64,000 nt of DNA from Variovorax paradoxus (GTDB taxonomy: Bacteria > Pseudomonadota > Gammaproteobacteria > Burkholderiales > Burkholderiaceae_C). The notes below the pieces were generated by a model, which was not told the DNA's origin, searched no databases, and saw only the letters and a list, made by a program, of their open reading frames with translations. Shown here piece after piece: positions 45,904 to 54,483 of the stretch. Position 1 is the first letter of the stretch. Each line of letters starts with the position of its first letter. The position numbers and the translations under genes were made by a program. Location of the stretch: NCBI RefSeq assembly GCF_018614875.1, contig NZ_JAGGNW010000010.1:248001-312000 (forward strand). The letters are read 5' to 3'.

Positions 45904-46572
45904 ATGTCTGCGCTGCCCCGCGCCCCTTCCGCCAAAGCCGCCACCGAGCGCGACGCCATGCCCGACGACCAGTTGATGCTGGCCTATGCGCGCGGCGACG
46001 GCGCGGCGTTCGATGTGCTCTATGCGCGCCACGAGGGCGGGCTGTTCCGCTTCGTCAAGCGGTTGCTGGGCACCCGGCTGGCCGCGCAGGCGGACGAGGT
46101 GTTCCAGGACACCTGGGTTCGCATCATCTCCGCGCGCGACAGTTTCTCACCGCAGGGCGCCGCCTGGCGCACCTGGGCCTTCACGATCGCGCACAACCTG
46201 GCGATGGACCGGCTGCGCGTGAGCGGGCGCGAGGTGGCGCTCGATAGCGCCCATCCGGACGATGGCGACGACGCCGTTCCCGCGCTCGATCGCGGCGTGC
46301 GCGGCGCGGTGGATGCCGCGGCGCATCCCTCGGCAGAGGAACTCGCGTTCTGGCGCGCCGCCGGCCGCCGCCTGCTTGCCTGCCTCGACGAGTTGCCGCC
46401 CGAGCAGCGCGCCGCGTTCCTGCTGCACCATGAAGACGGATTGACCGTCGAAGCGCTCGCGGCCAGCCTGGAGATCGGCTTCGAGACCGTGCGCAGCCGC
46501 CTGCGCTATGGGCTGCAGAAGCTGCGCGGCTGCATGGAACGCTACCTGTCGGTTCTGGAGCAGCGCGCATGA
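45904..46572 (+). CDS. ECF-type RNA polymerase sigma factor
   Basis: 222 residues. Region 2 (about 20-95) contains DQLMLAYARGDGAAFDVLYARH and ADEVFQDTWVRII; region 4 (about 155-215) has LPPEQRAAFLLHHEDGL and a helix-turn-helix. It should direct RNA polymerase to a small stress regulon. It overlaps by four bases the next gene, a single-pass membrane protein that is the likely anti-sigma partner. ATG 45904 is used; ATG 45958 is a possible shorter start. No ECF-type autoregulatory promoter was identified with confidence. Confidence 0.88.
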   Translation: MSALPRAPSAKAATERDAMPDDQLMLAYARGDGAAFDVLYARHEGGLFRFVKRLLGTRLAAQADEVFQDTWVRIISARDSFSPQGAAWRTWAFTIAHNLAMDRLRVSGREVALDSAHPDDGDDAVPALDRGVRGAVDAAAHPSAEELAFWRAAGRRLLACLDELPPEQRAAFLLHHEDGLTVEALAASLEIGFETVRSRLRYGLQKLRGCMERYLSVLEQRA

Positions 46573-47786
46573 CCAGCATCGGCAGCGACAACGACACCCC
46601 GGGTTTCGATGGCGACGGCGGCGAAGACGCCACGCTGCACGATCCCGCACTGCGCCGCGCGCTGGACCATGCGCCGGACAGCAGCGCGGTGCCCGACCCG
46701 CGTACCCGCGACGCCATCAGGAAGATGGCGCACAACCTCGCATCCGCTCCCGCGGCAACGTCGGCAACCGAAGGCACGGTGGCCGCATCGTGGTGGCGCC
46801 GGCTGTTCGGCGGAGGCGGCAGGGCAACGGGTGCCCGCATGCCGTGGAACGCGGCCTTTGCGACCGTGCTCCTGGCCACCTTCGTGACCGTGCTCTGGCA
46901 TCGCGAACCGGTGCCCGATGCGCGGCTGGACGGGGAAGCGGGGGGCGCCTCCGCGCCTGCCACTGCTCCTGAGACGGCTCCGCCTGCGGCCGCGGCAACA
47001 GCCCCATCTCCAGCACCGGCACCGGCACCGCCGCAGCCGCAGCCGCAGCCGCAGGCCGAAGCGACGCGAGACGCGCTGAGCGAAGAAGCGGTCCGACGCA
47101 GGGACGACGCAGTGCGCCGTCCCGCATCGCCGCCCTCCGGCAAGCAGGCTGCTGCGCCAGCGCCCCAGCCCCGGATCGAGCCAGCAGCGCCGGAGCCACG
47201 GCCCTTGCAGCCGCCGCTCCCTGCGCCAGCGCCGCCAGCGGCAGTGATCGCGCCGGCTCCGCCTCCTTCGGCCATGGCGCCAGCGCCCCCGCCCGCGACC
47301 CGCGAGGCAGCCGACAGCGCTTCTGCTTCTTCTTCAGCCTTGTCGGCAGCGCAGCGCAGCGCCAATGCCGAGGCTTCCGGTGCCTTGCGCTCAGCCGCCC
47401 CTGCTCCGCGGGCGGCCGTGGTTACCGGCAAAGCCGCGCCAAGTCCGGCGGAAGGTGCGTCGACGTTCTCGGCGCTCGACCAGTGGACGTCGTTGAACAC
47501 GACGCGCCCCGGGCAAAGCGTGCGCCATGCGCGCGGCGACACCGAGGGGCTGGCCGCGCTGGTGAACACGCTGGCCCGTTCGGCCACTGCGCCTGGCGCC
47601 GAGCTGGCCGCGCCGGTCGGGGCGCGGCTGGAGCTCTACCGCGGCGCCACCTTGCTCGCGGTGCTCGAGATCGCGGGCGACCAGGTGCGCTGGACGCCGC
47701 AGGGTACGGCAGCAGGGGGCGCGTCGGTCGGCACGCCGCCGGCAACGGCGCTGGCCGAGTTGAGGGCGCTGCTCGCGCGCCAGTAG
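46569..47786 (+). CDS. Single-pass membrane protein with Pro/Ala-rich region, likely anti-sigma factor
   Basis: 405 residues. The cytoplasmic N-terminus (1-88) contains LHDPALRRALDHAPDSSA; one membrane helix lies at about 93-110 (WNAAFATVLLATFVTVLWH). Next come a long Pro/Ala-rich stretch (about 120-300), which could span the periplasm, and a small C-terminal domain. The usual zinc-finger H-x3-C-x2-C motif is missing, so the anti-sigma role rests on position and topology alone. The family is not recognised. Confidence 0.65.
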   Translation: MTSIGSDNDTPGFDGDGGEDATLHDPALRRALDHAPDSSAVPDPRTRDAIRKMAHNLASAPAATSATEGTVAASWWRRLFGGGGRATGARMPWNAAFATVLLATFVTVLWHREPVPDARLDGEAGGASAPATAPETAPPAAAATAPSPAPAPAPPQPQPQPQAEATRDALSEEAVRRRDDAVRRPASPPSGKQAAAPAPQPRIEPAAPEPRPLQPPLPAPAPPAAVIAPAPPPSAMAPAPPPATREAADSASASSSALSAAQRSANAEASGALRSAAPAPRAAVVTGKAAPSPAEGASTFSALDQWTSLNTTRPGQSVRHARGDTEGLAALVNTLARSATAPGAELAAPVGARLELYRGATLLAVLEIAGDQVRWTPQGTAAGGASVGTPPATALAELRALLARQ

Positions 47787-47827
47787 CGCAACAAGCGGCC
47801 CGCGCAGGCCGTTCGCGCGTCGCTTGT

Positions 47828-48607
47828 TCAGGCGTTCTTGAAGTCGGGCTGGCGCTTGGCGAGGAAGGCGTCCATGCCTTCCTTCTGGTCGGCCGTGGCA
47901 AACAGCGCATGGAACAGCCGGCGCTCGAACATCACACCGTCGGAGAGACCGCTCTCGAAAGCCCGGTTGACCGATTCCTTGGCCGCCATCACCGCGATCT
48001 GCGAGTAGCCCGCGATGACCAGCGCGGCGCCGAGTGCTTCGTCGGCGAGTTTTTCATACGGCACCACGCGGCTCACGAGGCCCGCGCGCTCGGCTTCGGA
48101 GGCGTCCATCATGCGGGCGGTGAGTGCCATGTCCATGGCCTTGCTCTTGCCCACCGCGCGCGGCAGGCGCTGCGTGCCGCCGGCGCCGGGGATCACGCCG
48201 ATCTTGATTTCGGGCTGGCCGAACTTGGCGTTGTCGGCCGCGATGATGAAGTCGCACATCATCGCCAGCTCGCAGCCGCCGCCCAGCGCGAAGCCGCTCA
48301 CGGCCGCGATCACCGGCTTGCGGATCGAGCGGATGGTTTCCCAGTTGCGCGTGATGTAGTCGCCCTTGTAGGTGTCGATGAAGCTGTACTTGGCCATCGC
48401 GGCAATGTCGGCGCCGGCGGCAAAGGCGCGCTCGCTGCCCGTCAAGATGATGCAGCCGATGGCGTCGTCGGCATCGAAGGCCTTGAGGGCCTGGCCCAGT
48501 TCGGTCATCAGCGCGTCGTTCAACGCATTGAGGGCCTTGGGCCGGTTGAGGGTGACGATGCCGACCTTGCCTGCTTCGGTCCGCACTTCGATGTTTTCGT
48601 AGCTCAT
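47828..48607 (-). CDS. Enoyl-CoA hydratase
   Basis: 259 residues of the crotonase fold. The oxyanion segments are [12 protein letters not shown] and [16 protein letters not shown]. The two catalytic glutamates are in GGGCELA and [15 protein letters not shown]. All match short-chain enoyl-CoA hydratases of fatty-acid or branched-chain degradation. Gene context gives no pathway: it stands alone between the sigma-factor pair and the DUF2325 gene. Confidence 0.94.
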   Translation of the reverse strand: MSYENIEVRTEAGKVGIVTLNRPKALNALNDALMTELGQALKAFDADDAIGCIILTGSERAFAAGADIAAMAKYSFIDTYKGDYITRNWETIRSIRKPVIAAVSGFALGGGCELAMMCDFIIAADNAKFGQPEIKIGVIPGAGGTQRLPRAVGKSKAMDMALTARMMDASEAERAGLVSRVVPYEKLADEALGAALVIAGYSQIAVMAAKESVNRAFESGLSDGVMFERRLFHALFATADQKEGMDAFLAKRQPDFKNA

Positions 48608-48726
48608 GGGTGTCTCCGGGGGGAAAGGAAAAACGCGGTTCACTATACCCAGCATCCACGCCGGCACTCGGCCGGGCGCGCAACCGCCTCGGCGCGGTTC
48701 TGTATCGGCCCCCCGCGATGCGCAGT

Positions 48727-48753
48727 TCTAGATGAGAATCGATCTCATCTAGA
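48727..48753. promoter_or_regulatory. Perfect palindrome resembling a Fur box
   Basis: TCTAGATGAGA (48727-48737), centre ATCGA, TCTCATCTAGA (48743-48753). The core TGAGAATCGATCTCA differs from TGAGAATNATTCTCA at two positions. The TAGAAT at 48750-48755 overlaps its right end and is a probable -10 box, so a bound repressor would block transcription of the DUF2325 gene. Confidence 0.6.
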
Positions 48754-48773
48754 ATGCCGCCATGGAGTTCCAG

Positions 48774-49373
48774 ATGCAAGAACATGCCGTATTGCTGCGG
48801 GCGTATGCCCGGGTCCAGGAGCGCTGCTCGCGAGCGATGGCCGAGCAGGCTGCCCGGATCGAGCGGCTCGAGGCGAAGGTCGTGCGGCTGCGCGGTGTAC
48901 TGGTGGCGCGCGATTGCGCCATCGCCATCGTGCGCGAAGAGCTTGCGGCGCGCGCGGTCGCGGGCCGTGCGCTGCCGAAGTGCCTCGACGCGCTGCTGGC
49001 ACCGGCCGCGAGCCGGCGCCGCGCCAGGCCGCCGCCCCACGATGCGCCGGCCGACCTGCGCGAGAAAGCCGTGCTGTGTGTCGGCCGCGAGGAAGAGGCC
49101 CCATCGCTCGCGCGGCAACTGGTGGAGATCGCCGGCGGCCGCTATCTGCACCACGACGGTGGCGACGATGCCGACGAGCTCGCACTCGAGGCAGGACTGC
49201 GCGCCGCCGATCTGGTCATCTGCCAGACCGGCTGCGTGAGCCACGGCGCCTACTGGCGCGTGCAAGACCATTGCCGGCGAACCGGCAAGCCCTGCGTGAT
49301 GGTGGGCGAGCCCCAGCCGATCCGGTTCGTGCGGCAGCAGCCGGCAGCTACGGCCGCGGACGGCGGGCGCTAG
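48774..49373 (+). CDS. DUF2325 domain-containing protein
   Basis: 199 residues. An N-terminal coiled-coil-like region (about 5-60; QERCSRAMAEQAARIERLEA) precedes a DUF2325 domain (about 98-185) with VLCVGREEEAPSLARQLVE and DLVICQTGCVSHGAYWRV. Function unknown; the domain resembles a nucleotide-binding or receiver-like fold and holds conserved cysteines. ATG 48774 is chosen because GGAG lies six bases before it; an ATG at 48762 would use no ribosome-binding site. The Fur-like palindrome suggests iron-dependent control. Confidence 0.78.
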   Translation: MQEHAVLLRAYARVQERCSRAMAEQAARIERLEAKVVRLRGVLVARDCAIAIVREELAARAVAGRALPKCLDALLAPAASRRRARPPPHDAPADLREKAVLCVGREEEAPSLARQLVEIAGGRYLHHDGGDDADELALEAGLRAADLVICQTGCVSHGAYWRVQDHCRRTGKPCVMVGEPQPIRFVRQQPAATAADGGR

Positions 49374-49380
49374 CGAATCT

Positions 49381-51228
49381 TCAGCGCCGCTCGCCCGGCG
49401 TGAGCCAGGCCGCGGCCTTGGCCGCGTCGTGCAAGAACAGGCGCCAGGTGGTCGAACCCACCGGCAGCACCAGCGGCAGCCTCAGCAGCTTGCGATCGCG
49501 CGCCACCAGCGCGGTGCAGCGCGTGGCGTCACCGAGGTACAGCGCCAGGTCGTCGAGCTTGGCGATGCGCCAGGCCTGCGCGGGGCGTTGCTGTCCCTTG
49601 CGGCCCACGGCGGGAAGCTCGATGCCGATCCATTCGTCGTGGGCCGAGAAGCCTGCCTTTTCGGCCGCGCCGCCGCGCAGCACCACCTTGACCTGAACGC
49701 TTCCATTGACCTCGGCCACGCGCAAGCCCAGTGCCTGCGCCTGCTGCGACGGGTCCTCGAGCGCGGCCACGCCATGCGCGCGCAGCAGTTCCGCCAGCGG
49801 CAGTTCGTCGGTCGCATGCACCCACTGCGCGATTTCGGCCGCAAAGGAGCGGCCGCCCACGGCCTGCAGCGCCGCGGCCACGTCGGCTTCGCTGATCGGG
49901 CCGCCATCGCTTTGCGTCCACAGGTGGCGCATCACGTCGTCGAGCGTGCCCTTGCCTTCGTGGCGCAGCGTGAGGTCGAAGCACAGCGCCACCAGCGCGC
50001 CTTTGGTGTAGTAGCTGACGGTGCCGTTGGGCGTCTGCTCGTCCTGGCGGTAGTACTTGACCCATGCGTCGAAGCTTGCATCGGCCACCGACTGCACGAG
50101 CCGGCCCGGCGTCTGCATGACCTGGTTGAGGGTCTTGTTGAGCAGGCGCAGGTAGGCCGCATCGTCGATGCGGCCGGCGCGGCGCAGCAGCAGGTCGTCG
50201 AAGTAGCTGGTGAAGCCCTCGAAGAACCACAGCATGTGCGTGTAGTTCTCGCGGCTGTAGTCGTAGTGCGCGAATTCCGCCGGGCGCAGGCGCTTCACGT
50301 TCCAGGTGTGGAAGTACTCGTGGCTGATGAGGCCCATCAGCGTGGTGTAGCCCTCGGGCTGCTTTTTCACGTCGCGCTGCGGCAGGTCGCGCCGGTTGCA
50401 GATCAGCGCGGTGGAGTGCCGGTGTTCGAGCCCGCCGTAGCCGTCGTCCACCGCGTTGAGCATGAACACGTAGCGGTCGATCGGCAGCTTGGGTCCGCCG
50501 CGCTTGCCCGCCTTGTCGCCGTGCCAGAAGCGCATCTCGGCTTCGCAGATGGCCTGCGTGTCGGCGATCAGGCGCTCACCGTCGAACGAGGCCGCGGCAC
50601 CCGCGATCACGAAGCGGTGCGGCACGCCGCAGGCTTCGAACTCCGCGCTCCAGAACGGGCCCATCTCGACCGGGCTGTCGGCCAGTTCGTCGTAGCCGGC
50701 TGCCAGGTAGCGGCCGAAGCCGTGCTTGTCGATCTTCGAAGGCACGAGCGCCGTGGCGCACGACCAGCGTGCATCGCCCGACGACGCGGGCGCGATGATT
50801 TCCAGCGCATGCGGCGCATCGGTCTGGCCCTCGACGCGCAGGCACAGGCTGGTGCCGTTGAAGAAGCCGCGATCGGTGTCGAGCCACGCCGTGCGCACCG
50901 AGTTGTCATAGGCGCAGACCTGGTAGTGCAGCACCAGCGGCTGGCCCGGCACGCAATCGACCTGCCAGCTGCACTTGTCGAGCTGCGTCAGCGCGGGCTT
51001 GCGGCGTCCTTGCGTGGCGCGCAGGCCTTGCAGGTTCTTGGCGAACTCGCGCACCAGATAGCTGCCCGGAATCCACACCGGCAGCGCGACGCGCTGCTGC
51101 GCTGAAGGGGCTTCGATGGTCAGGGTGACGGCGAAGAGATGCGCGTGCAGGTCCGCGCATTCGATGCGATAGCGCACTGCAGCGGCCGGCGCAGCCACTG
51201 CGCGCCGCGAAACGGCTGGCGCTGCCAT
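49381..51228 (-). CDS. M61-family metallopeptidase with PDZ domain
   Basis: 615 residues. M61 glycyl-aminopeptidase-like proteins have an N-terminal beta domain, a thermolysin-like catalytic domain and a C-terminal PDZ domain. The zinc site is HEYFH at 303-307, with the third ligand Glu further on in WFFEGFTSYFDD. The PDZ region is about 490-580 (VLRGGAAEKAGFSAHDEWIGI). No signal peptide is seen, so it is probably cytoplasmic. ATG 51228 overlaps the dsbC stop. Confidence 0.9.
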   Translation of the reverse strand: MAAPAVSRRAVAAPAAAVRYRIECADLHAHLFAVTLTIEAPSAQQRVALPVWIPGSYLVREFAKNLQGLRATQGRRKPALTQLDKCSWQVDCVPGQPLVLHYQVCAYDNSVRTAWLDTDRGFFNGTSLCLRVEGQTDAPHALEIIAPASSGDARWSCATALVPSKIDKHGFGRYLAAGYDELADSPVEMGPFWSAEFEACGVPHRFVIAGAAASFDGERLIADTQAICEAEMRFWHGDKAGKRGGPKLPIDRYVFMLNAVDDGYGGLEHRHSTALICNRRDLPQRDVKKQPEGYTTLMGLISHEYFHTWNVKRLRPAEFAHYDYSRENYTHMLWFFEGFTSYFDDLLLRRAGRIDDAAYLRLLNKTLNQVMQTPGRLVQSVADASFDAWVKYYRQDEQTPNGTVSYYTKGALVALCFDLTLRHEGKGTLDDVMRHLWTQSDGGPISEADVAAALQAVGGRSFAAEIAQWVHATDELPLAELLRAHGVAALEDPSQQAQALGLRVAEVNGSVQVKVVLRGGAAEKAGFSAHDEWIGIELPAVGRKGQQRPAQAWRIAKLDDLALYLGDATRCTALVARDRKLLRLPLVLPVGSTTWRLFLHDAAKAAAWLTPGERR

Positions 51229-51950
51229 CAGTTGGTGGAAGCGGTGAGTTGCTTCTCGACCTGCTCCGCGGGAATCGCGCCCGGCGCGCGGGTGCCGTCG
51301 CTGAAGATCAGCGTGGGCGTGCCGGTGATGTTGTACTTGCGGCCGAACTCCACATTGCGCTGCAGGGCCGTGACGTCGCAGCTGCCCGCCGCGGTGGCGG
51401 GCTTGGTGCTGGCTTCCATCCAGTCGCCCCAGGCCTTGCCCTTGTCCTTGCTGCACCAGATGTCGCGGGACTTGACCGCCGAGTCGGGGCCGAGCACCGG
51501 GTAGAGGAACAGGTAGACGGTGACGTTGTCGACCGTCTTCATGTCCTTTTCGAAGCGCTTGCAGTAGCCGCAATTCGGGTCTTCGAACACCGCGAGCTTG
51601 CGCTTGCCGCTGCCGCGCACGATCTTGATGGCGTCTTTCACGGGCAGCTTGTCGAACGAGACCTGGCTGAGTTTTTCGATGCGCTCCTCGGTCAGGTTCT
51701 TGCGCGCATTCACATCGATGAGGTTGCCCTGCAGCAGGTAGTTGCCCTGCTCGTCGGTGTAGTAGATCTGGAAGCCGTTCACGCGCACTTCGTAGAGGCC
51801 CGGCAGCGGCGACTTGGTGACTTCCTCGATGGCCGGGAACTGCGGAATGCGCGCCGGGAGGTTCTTGCGGATCTCGGCCTCACCGGCCAGGGCCGTGGCG
51901 GCCGCACCCAGCGTGCAGGCGGCGAGAAGAAGGTTGCGTACGAGTTTCAT
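51228..51950 (-). CDS. dsbC: Periplasmic disulfide isomerase DsbC
   Basis: 240 residues. A signal peptide of about 22 residues is cleaved after ALA. A short N-terminal dimerisation domain is followed by a thioredoxin-fold domain with the active site CGYC at 127-130 and a cis-Pro loop in ITGTPTLIFSDG. It rearranges wrong disulfides, kept reduced by DsbD. It is coupled to the M61 peptidase gene and follows the ubiquinone hydroxylase gene by 20 bp. Confidence 0.94.
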   Translation of the reverse strand: MKLVRNLLLAACTLGAAATALAGEAEIRKNLPARIPQFPAIEEVTKSPLPGLYEVRVNGFQIYYTDEQGNYLLQGNLIDVNARKNLTEERIEKLSQVSFDKLPVKDAIKIVRGSGKRKLAVFEDPNCGYCKRFEKDMKTVDNVTVYLFLYPVLGPDSAVKSRDIWCSKDKGKAWGDWMEASTKPATAAGSCDVTALQRNVEFGRKYNITGTPTLIFSDGTRAPGAIPAEQVEKQLTASTN

Positions 51951-51970
51951 TGAAAGTCCGGTCGATGGAT

Positions 51971-53107
51971 TCATGCCTTCAAGCCCATCGCCTGGTTGGC
52001 GATCCAGTGCTTGAGGAGGCGCGTGCGGTCGAAGCCGCGCATGCCCCAGTTGCGCAGCGCGGGCAGGGGGCCCATGCTGTGCGAGAAAAGCTGCTGCAGG
52101 CCGTCGGTGGCAAGGCTCATCTGCAGCACGTCGGCGCGGCGCGCGCGCTCGTAGCGGCGCAGCAGGCGCAGATCGCCCACGCTGCGCCAGTACTCGCGCT
52201 GCCTGATCACGTCGGCCAGCATGGCCGCATCGGCCAGCCCGAGATTGAGGCCCTGGCCCGCGAGCGGATGCACCGTGTGGGCCGCATCGCCGGCCAGCGC
52301 CCACGACTGCGATGCAGCGCCCTGCGCCTGCGGCATGGTGCCGGTCCAGCGGTCGGCAATGGCGCGCGCGAGCGGCCAGGCGGCGCGCTCGCTCGTGAGC
52401 CGAAGGGGGCCGAGCGCGCCATGGCTGGCCTCGCTCACTGCGGCGTTGAATTCTTCCGCGCCCTGCGCCAGCAGGGCGGGCGCGCGAAGCTGGTCGACCG
52501 ACCACACCAGCGCAAGCGAATGGCCCTGCACGCCGCCCATCGGCAGCAGCGCCAGCACCTCGCCCTGGTCGTTGAACCACTGGCGCGCAACGCCGTCGTG
52601 CGGCTGCGCCGCTTCGAGCCGCGCCGCAATCGCGTGCTGCGGATAGCGGGTGACCGCGTAGCTCACGCCGAGGGCCTCGCGCGTGGCGCTGGCCTTGCCT
52701 TCGCACACCACCGTGAGCGGCGCGGGCACGGGCTCGGACACGATCTCGACCTGGGGCTGGAAGCGCACCGCATCGGCCAGTTGCTGTTCGAGCGCGGGCA
52801 CATCGACGATCCAGGCCAGCGCATCGACCTGCTGCCGCACGGCGCTGAACTGCACCCGCCCGCCTTCGTCGCCGTTCACGAGCATTTCGCGCACGGGCGT
52901 TGCATGGGCCGCATCGGGCCAGGCGCGCAGCGATTCGAGCAAGCTGCGGGAGGCCGTGTTGAGCGCGTAGGCCCGGATGTCTTCCTTGGCCGCAGCGGCG
53001 GCCGGAACCACCAGCGCGACGCGCACGCGCTCGCGCGCAAGCAGCAGCGCCAAGGTGCGGCCCACAATGCCGGCGCCGCGAATGCAAACTTCAGGAGGGA
53101 GGGCCAT
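51971..53107 (-). CDS. UbiH/UbiF/VisC-family FAD-dependent hydroxylase
   Basis: 378 residues. The FAD dinucleotide loop is IRGAGIVGRTLALLLARE (near residues 9-26); the second FAD motif reads WALAGDAAHTVHPLAGQG with LNLGLADAAMLADV (about 275-305). The family hydroxylates ubiquinone precursors in aerobic respiration. Which ring position is used cannot be told from the sequence, because several paralogues (UbiH, UbiF, UbiI, UbiM) share these motifs. It heads the ubi-dsbC-M61 run. Confidence 0.88.
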   Translation of the reverse strand: MALPPEVCIRGAGIVGRTLALLLARERVRVALVVPAAAAAKEDIRAYALNTASRSLLESLRAWPDAAHATPVREMLVNGDEGGRVQFSAVRQQVDALAWIVDVPALEQQLADAVRFQPQVEIVSEPVPAPLTVVCEGKASATREALGVSYAVTRYPQHAIAARLEAAQPHDGVARQWFNDQGEVLALLPMGGVQGHSLALVWSVDQLRAPALLAQGAEEFNAAVSEASHGALGPLRLTSERAAWPLARAIADRWTGTMPQAQGAASQSWALAGDAAHTVHPLAGQGLNLGLADAAMLADVIRQREYWRSVGDLRLLRRYERARRADVLQMSLATDGLQQLFSHSMGPLPALRNWGMRGFDRTRLLKHWIANQAMGLKA

Positions 53108-53196
53108 TCGGCCATTGTAAGAACAAGCCCACCCGCAGGCTGCGCCCCTGGCGGCCCGATGCGGGACAATCGCTGCCGAATTCCAAGGAACCCCGA

Positions 53197-54078
53197 GTGC
53201 CACAGCCCGCTTTCGACCTTCAAGCCACCATTGCGCGCCTGTTCGTCTACCCCGTCAAATCGTGCGCGGGGGTCGAGCTTCCCGAGGTGCTGCTGACCGA
53301 AACCGGCCTGGAGTTCGACCGCGCCTGGATGGTGGTCGACGCCCAGGGAGAGTTCGTGACCCAGCGGCAGTTGCCGCGCATGGCACTGATCAGGCCGCAG
53401 ATGAAGCACATGGACGTGGTGCTGCGCGCGCCGGGCATGCTGGCCCTGCACCTCGCATTCGACCGGGTCGAGAAGCCGGTGCGCGTGCGCGTCTGGAAAG
53501 ACGAGGTGGCCGCCTACGACATGGGCGACATCGCCGCCCAGTGGTTCAGCGACTTTCTCTCCGAACCGGGCCGGCCGCAGACGCTGCGCCTGGTGCGCTT
53601 CGACCCCGAGCACAAGCGCCTGTCGAGCCTGCAGTGGACCGGCGGGGTCGAGGCGACGAACCAGTTCGCCGACGGCTATCCGCTGCTGGTGGCCAGTGAG
53701 GGGTCGCTGGCCGAACTCAACGAGCGGCTGGCCGCCGCGGGCCACGACGCGGTCGGCATCGAACGCTTCCGGCCGAACATCGTGCTGGCCGGCATCGAGT
53801 CGCACGACGAGGACCGGGTCGACGCGCTGCACGTCGCCACCGGCGAAGGCGAGGCCGAGCTCAAGCCCGTCAAGCCCTGCACCCGCTGCCCGATTCCCGA
53901 CATCGACCCGGCCACGGCCGCCAGCAGCCCCGAGGTCGGCGACATGCTGCGCACCTACCGCGCCGATCCGCGCGTCGACGGACGCATCACCTTCGGCATG
54001 AACTGCATCGTGCTGCAGGGCGTGGAGCACATGCTCAAGGTGGGGCAGCCGGTGGGCGCGAACTACCGGTTCGAATAG
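53197..54078 (+). CDS. MOSC-domain protein
   Basis: 293 residues. A MOSC N-terminal beta-barrel (about 8-125; LFVYPVKSCAGVELPEVLL) is followed by the MOSC sulfur-carrier domain (about 130-285) with ERFRPNIVLAG and CTRCPIPDIDP, whose cysteines could bind sulfur or the molybdenum cofactor. It resembles mARC/YcbX-type proteins that reduce N-hydroxylated compounds, but lacks YcbX's ferredoxin domain. GTG 53197 has AAGGA upstream. Confidence 0.88.
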   Translation: MPQPAFDLQATIARLFVYPVKSCAGVELPEVLLTETGLEFDRAWMVVDAQGEFVTQRQLPRMALIRPQMKHMDVVLRAPGMLALHLAFDRVEKPVRVRVWKDEVAAYDMGDIAAQWFSDFLSEPGRPQTLRLVRFDPEHKRLSSLQWTGGVEATNQFADGYPLLVASEGSLAELNERLAAAGHDAVGIERFRPNIVLAGIESHDEDRVDALHVATGEGEAELKPVKPCTRCPIPDIDPATAASSPEVGDMLRTYRADPRVDGRITFGMNCIVLQGVEHMLKVGQPVGANYRFE

Positions 54079-54084
54079 CGGTCC

Positions 54085-54483
54085 CTAGAAAGTCACGCCG
54101 GCGCACAGGACGATGTTGGCGTAGGGCGTGCATTCGCCCGTGCGAATCACCGCCTTGGCGCGCGCGCTCAGCCGCTTGAGTTCCTCGTGCGACACCGTCT
54201 CCGGCAGGGCGGCCAGCTGGCCTTCGCACCACGCCGGCAGCTTTCCCGCCGGCAGTTGCCCGATGGCTTCGCGCGCGATCAGCGCGCGCTCCACCTGCAT
54301 CTCCGACAGCACGGCCTTGAGCACGTCCGCGACCCGCGGAATCCCCGGCGTGAGCGCCAGGTCGATGCGCCGCGGGCCGTCCGGGATCGGCAGGCCCGCG
54401 TCGCCGATTACCAGCATGTCGCCATGGCCCAGTGCGGCAATCACTTGCGAGAGTTCGGCATGCAGCAGGGGAGAGCGTTTCAC
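54085..54483 (-). CDS. rbsD: D-ribose pyranase
   Basis: 132 residues. It interconverts beta-pyranose and beta-furanose forms of ribose so that RbsK can use the imported sugar. The segments GHGDMLVIGDAGLPIP, IDLALTPGIPRV and the C-terminal GECTPYANIVLCAGVTF are family hallmarks. The GTG start at 54483 overlaps the rbsK stop (GTGA). It is the last gene of rbsBACRKD. Confidence 0.95.
   Translation of the reverse strand: MKRSPLLHAELSQVIAALGHGDMLVIGDAGLPIPDGPRRIDLALTPGIPRVADVLKAVLSEMQVERALIAREAIGQLPAGKLPAWCEGQLAALPETVSHEELKRLSARAKAVIRTGECTPYANIVLCAGVTF

Noticed and set aside
46960..47300. Pro/Ala-rich region of the sigma-factor partner as a DNA repeat array or CRISPR
   Set aside because: No regular unit or spacers; it is low-complexity coding sequence in an intact frame.
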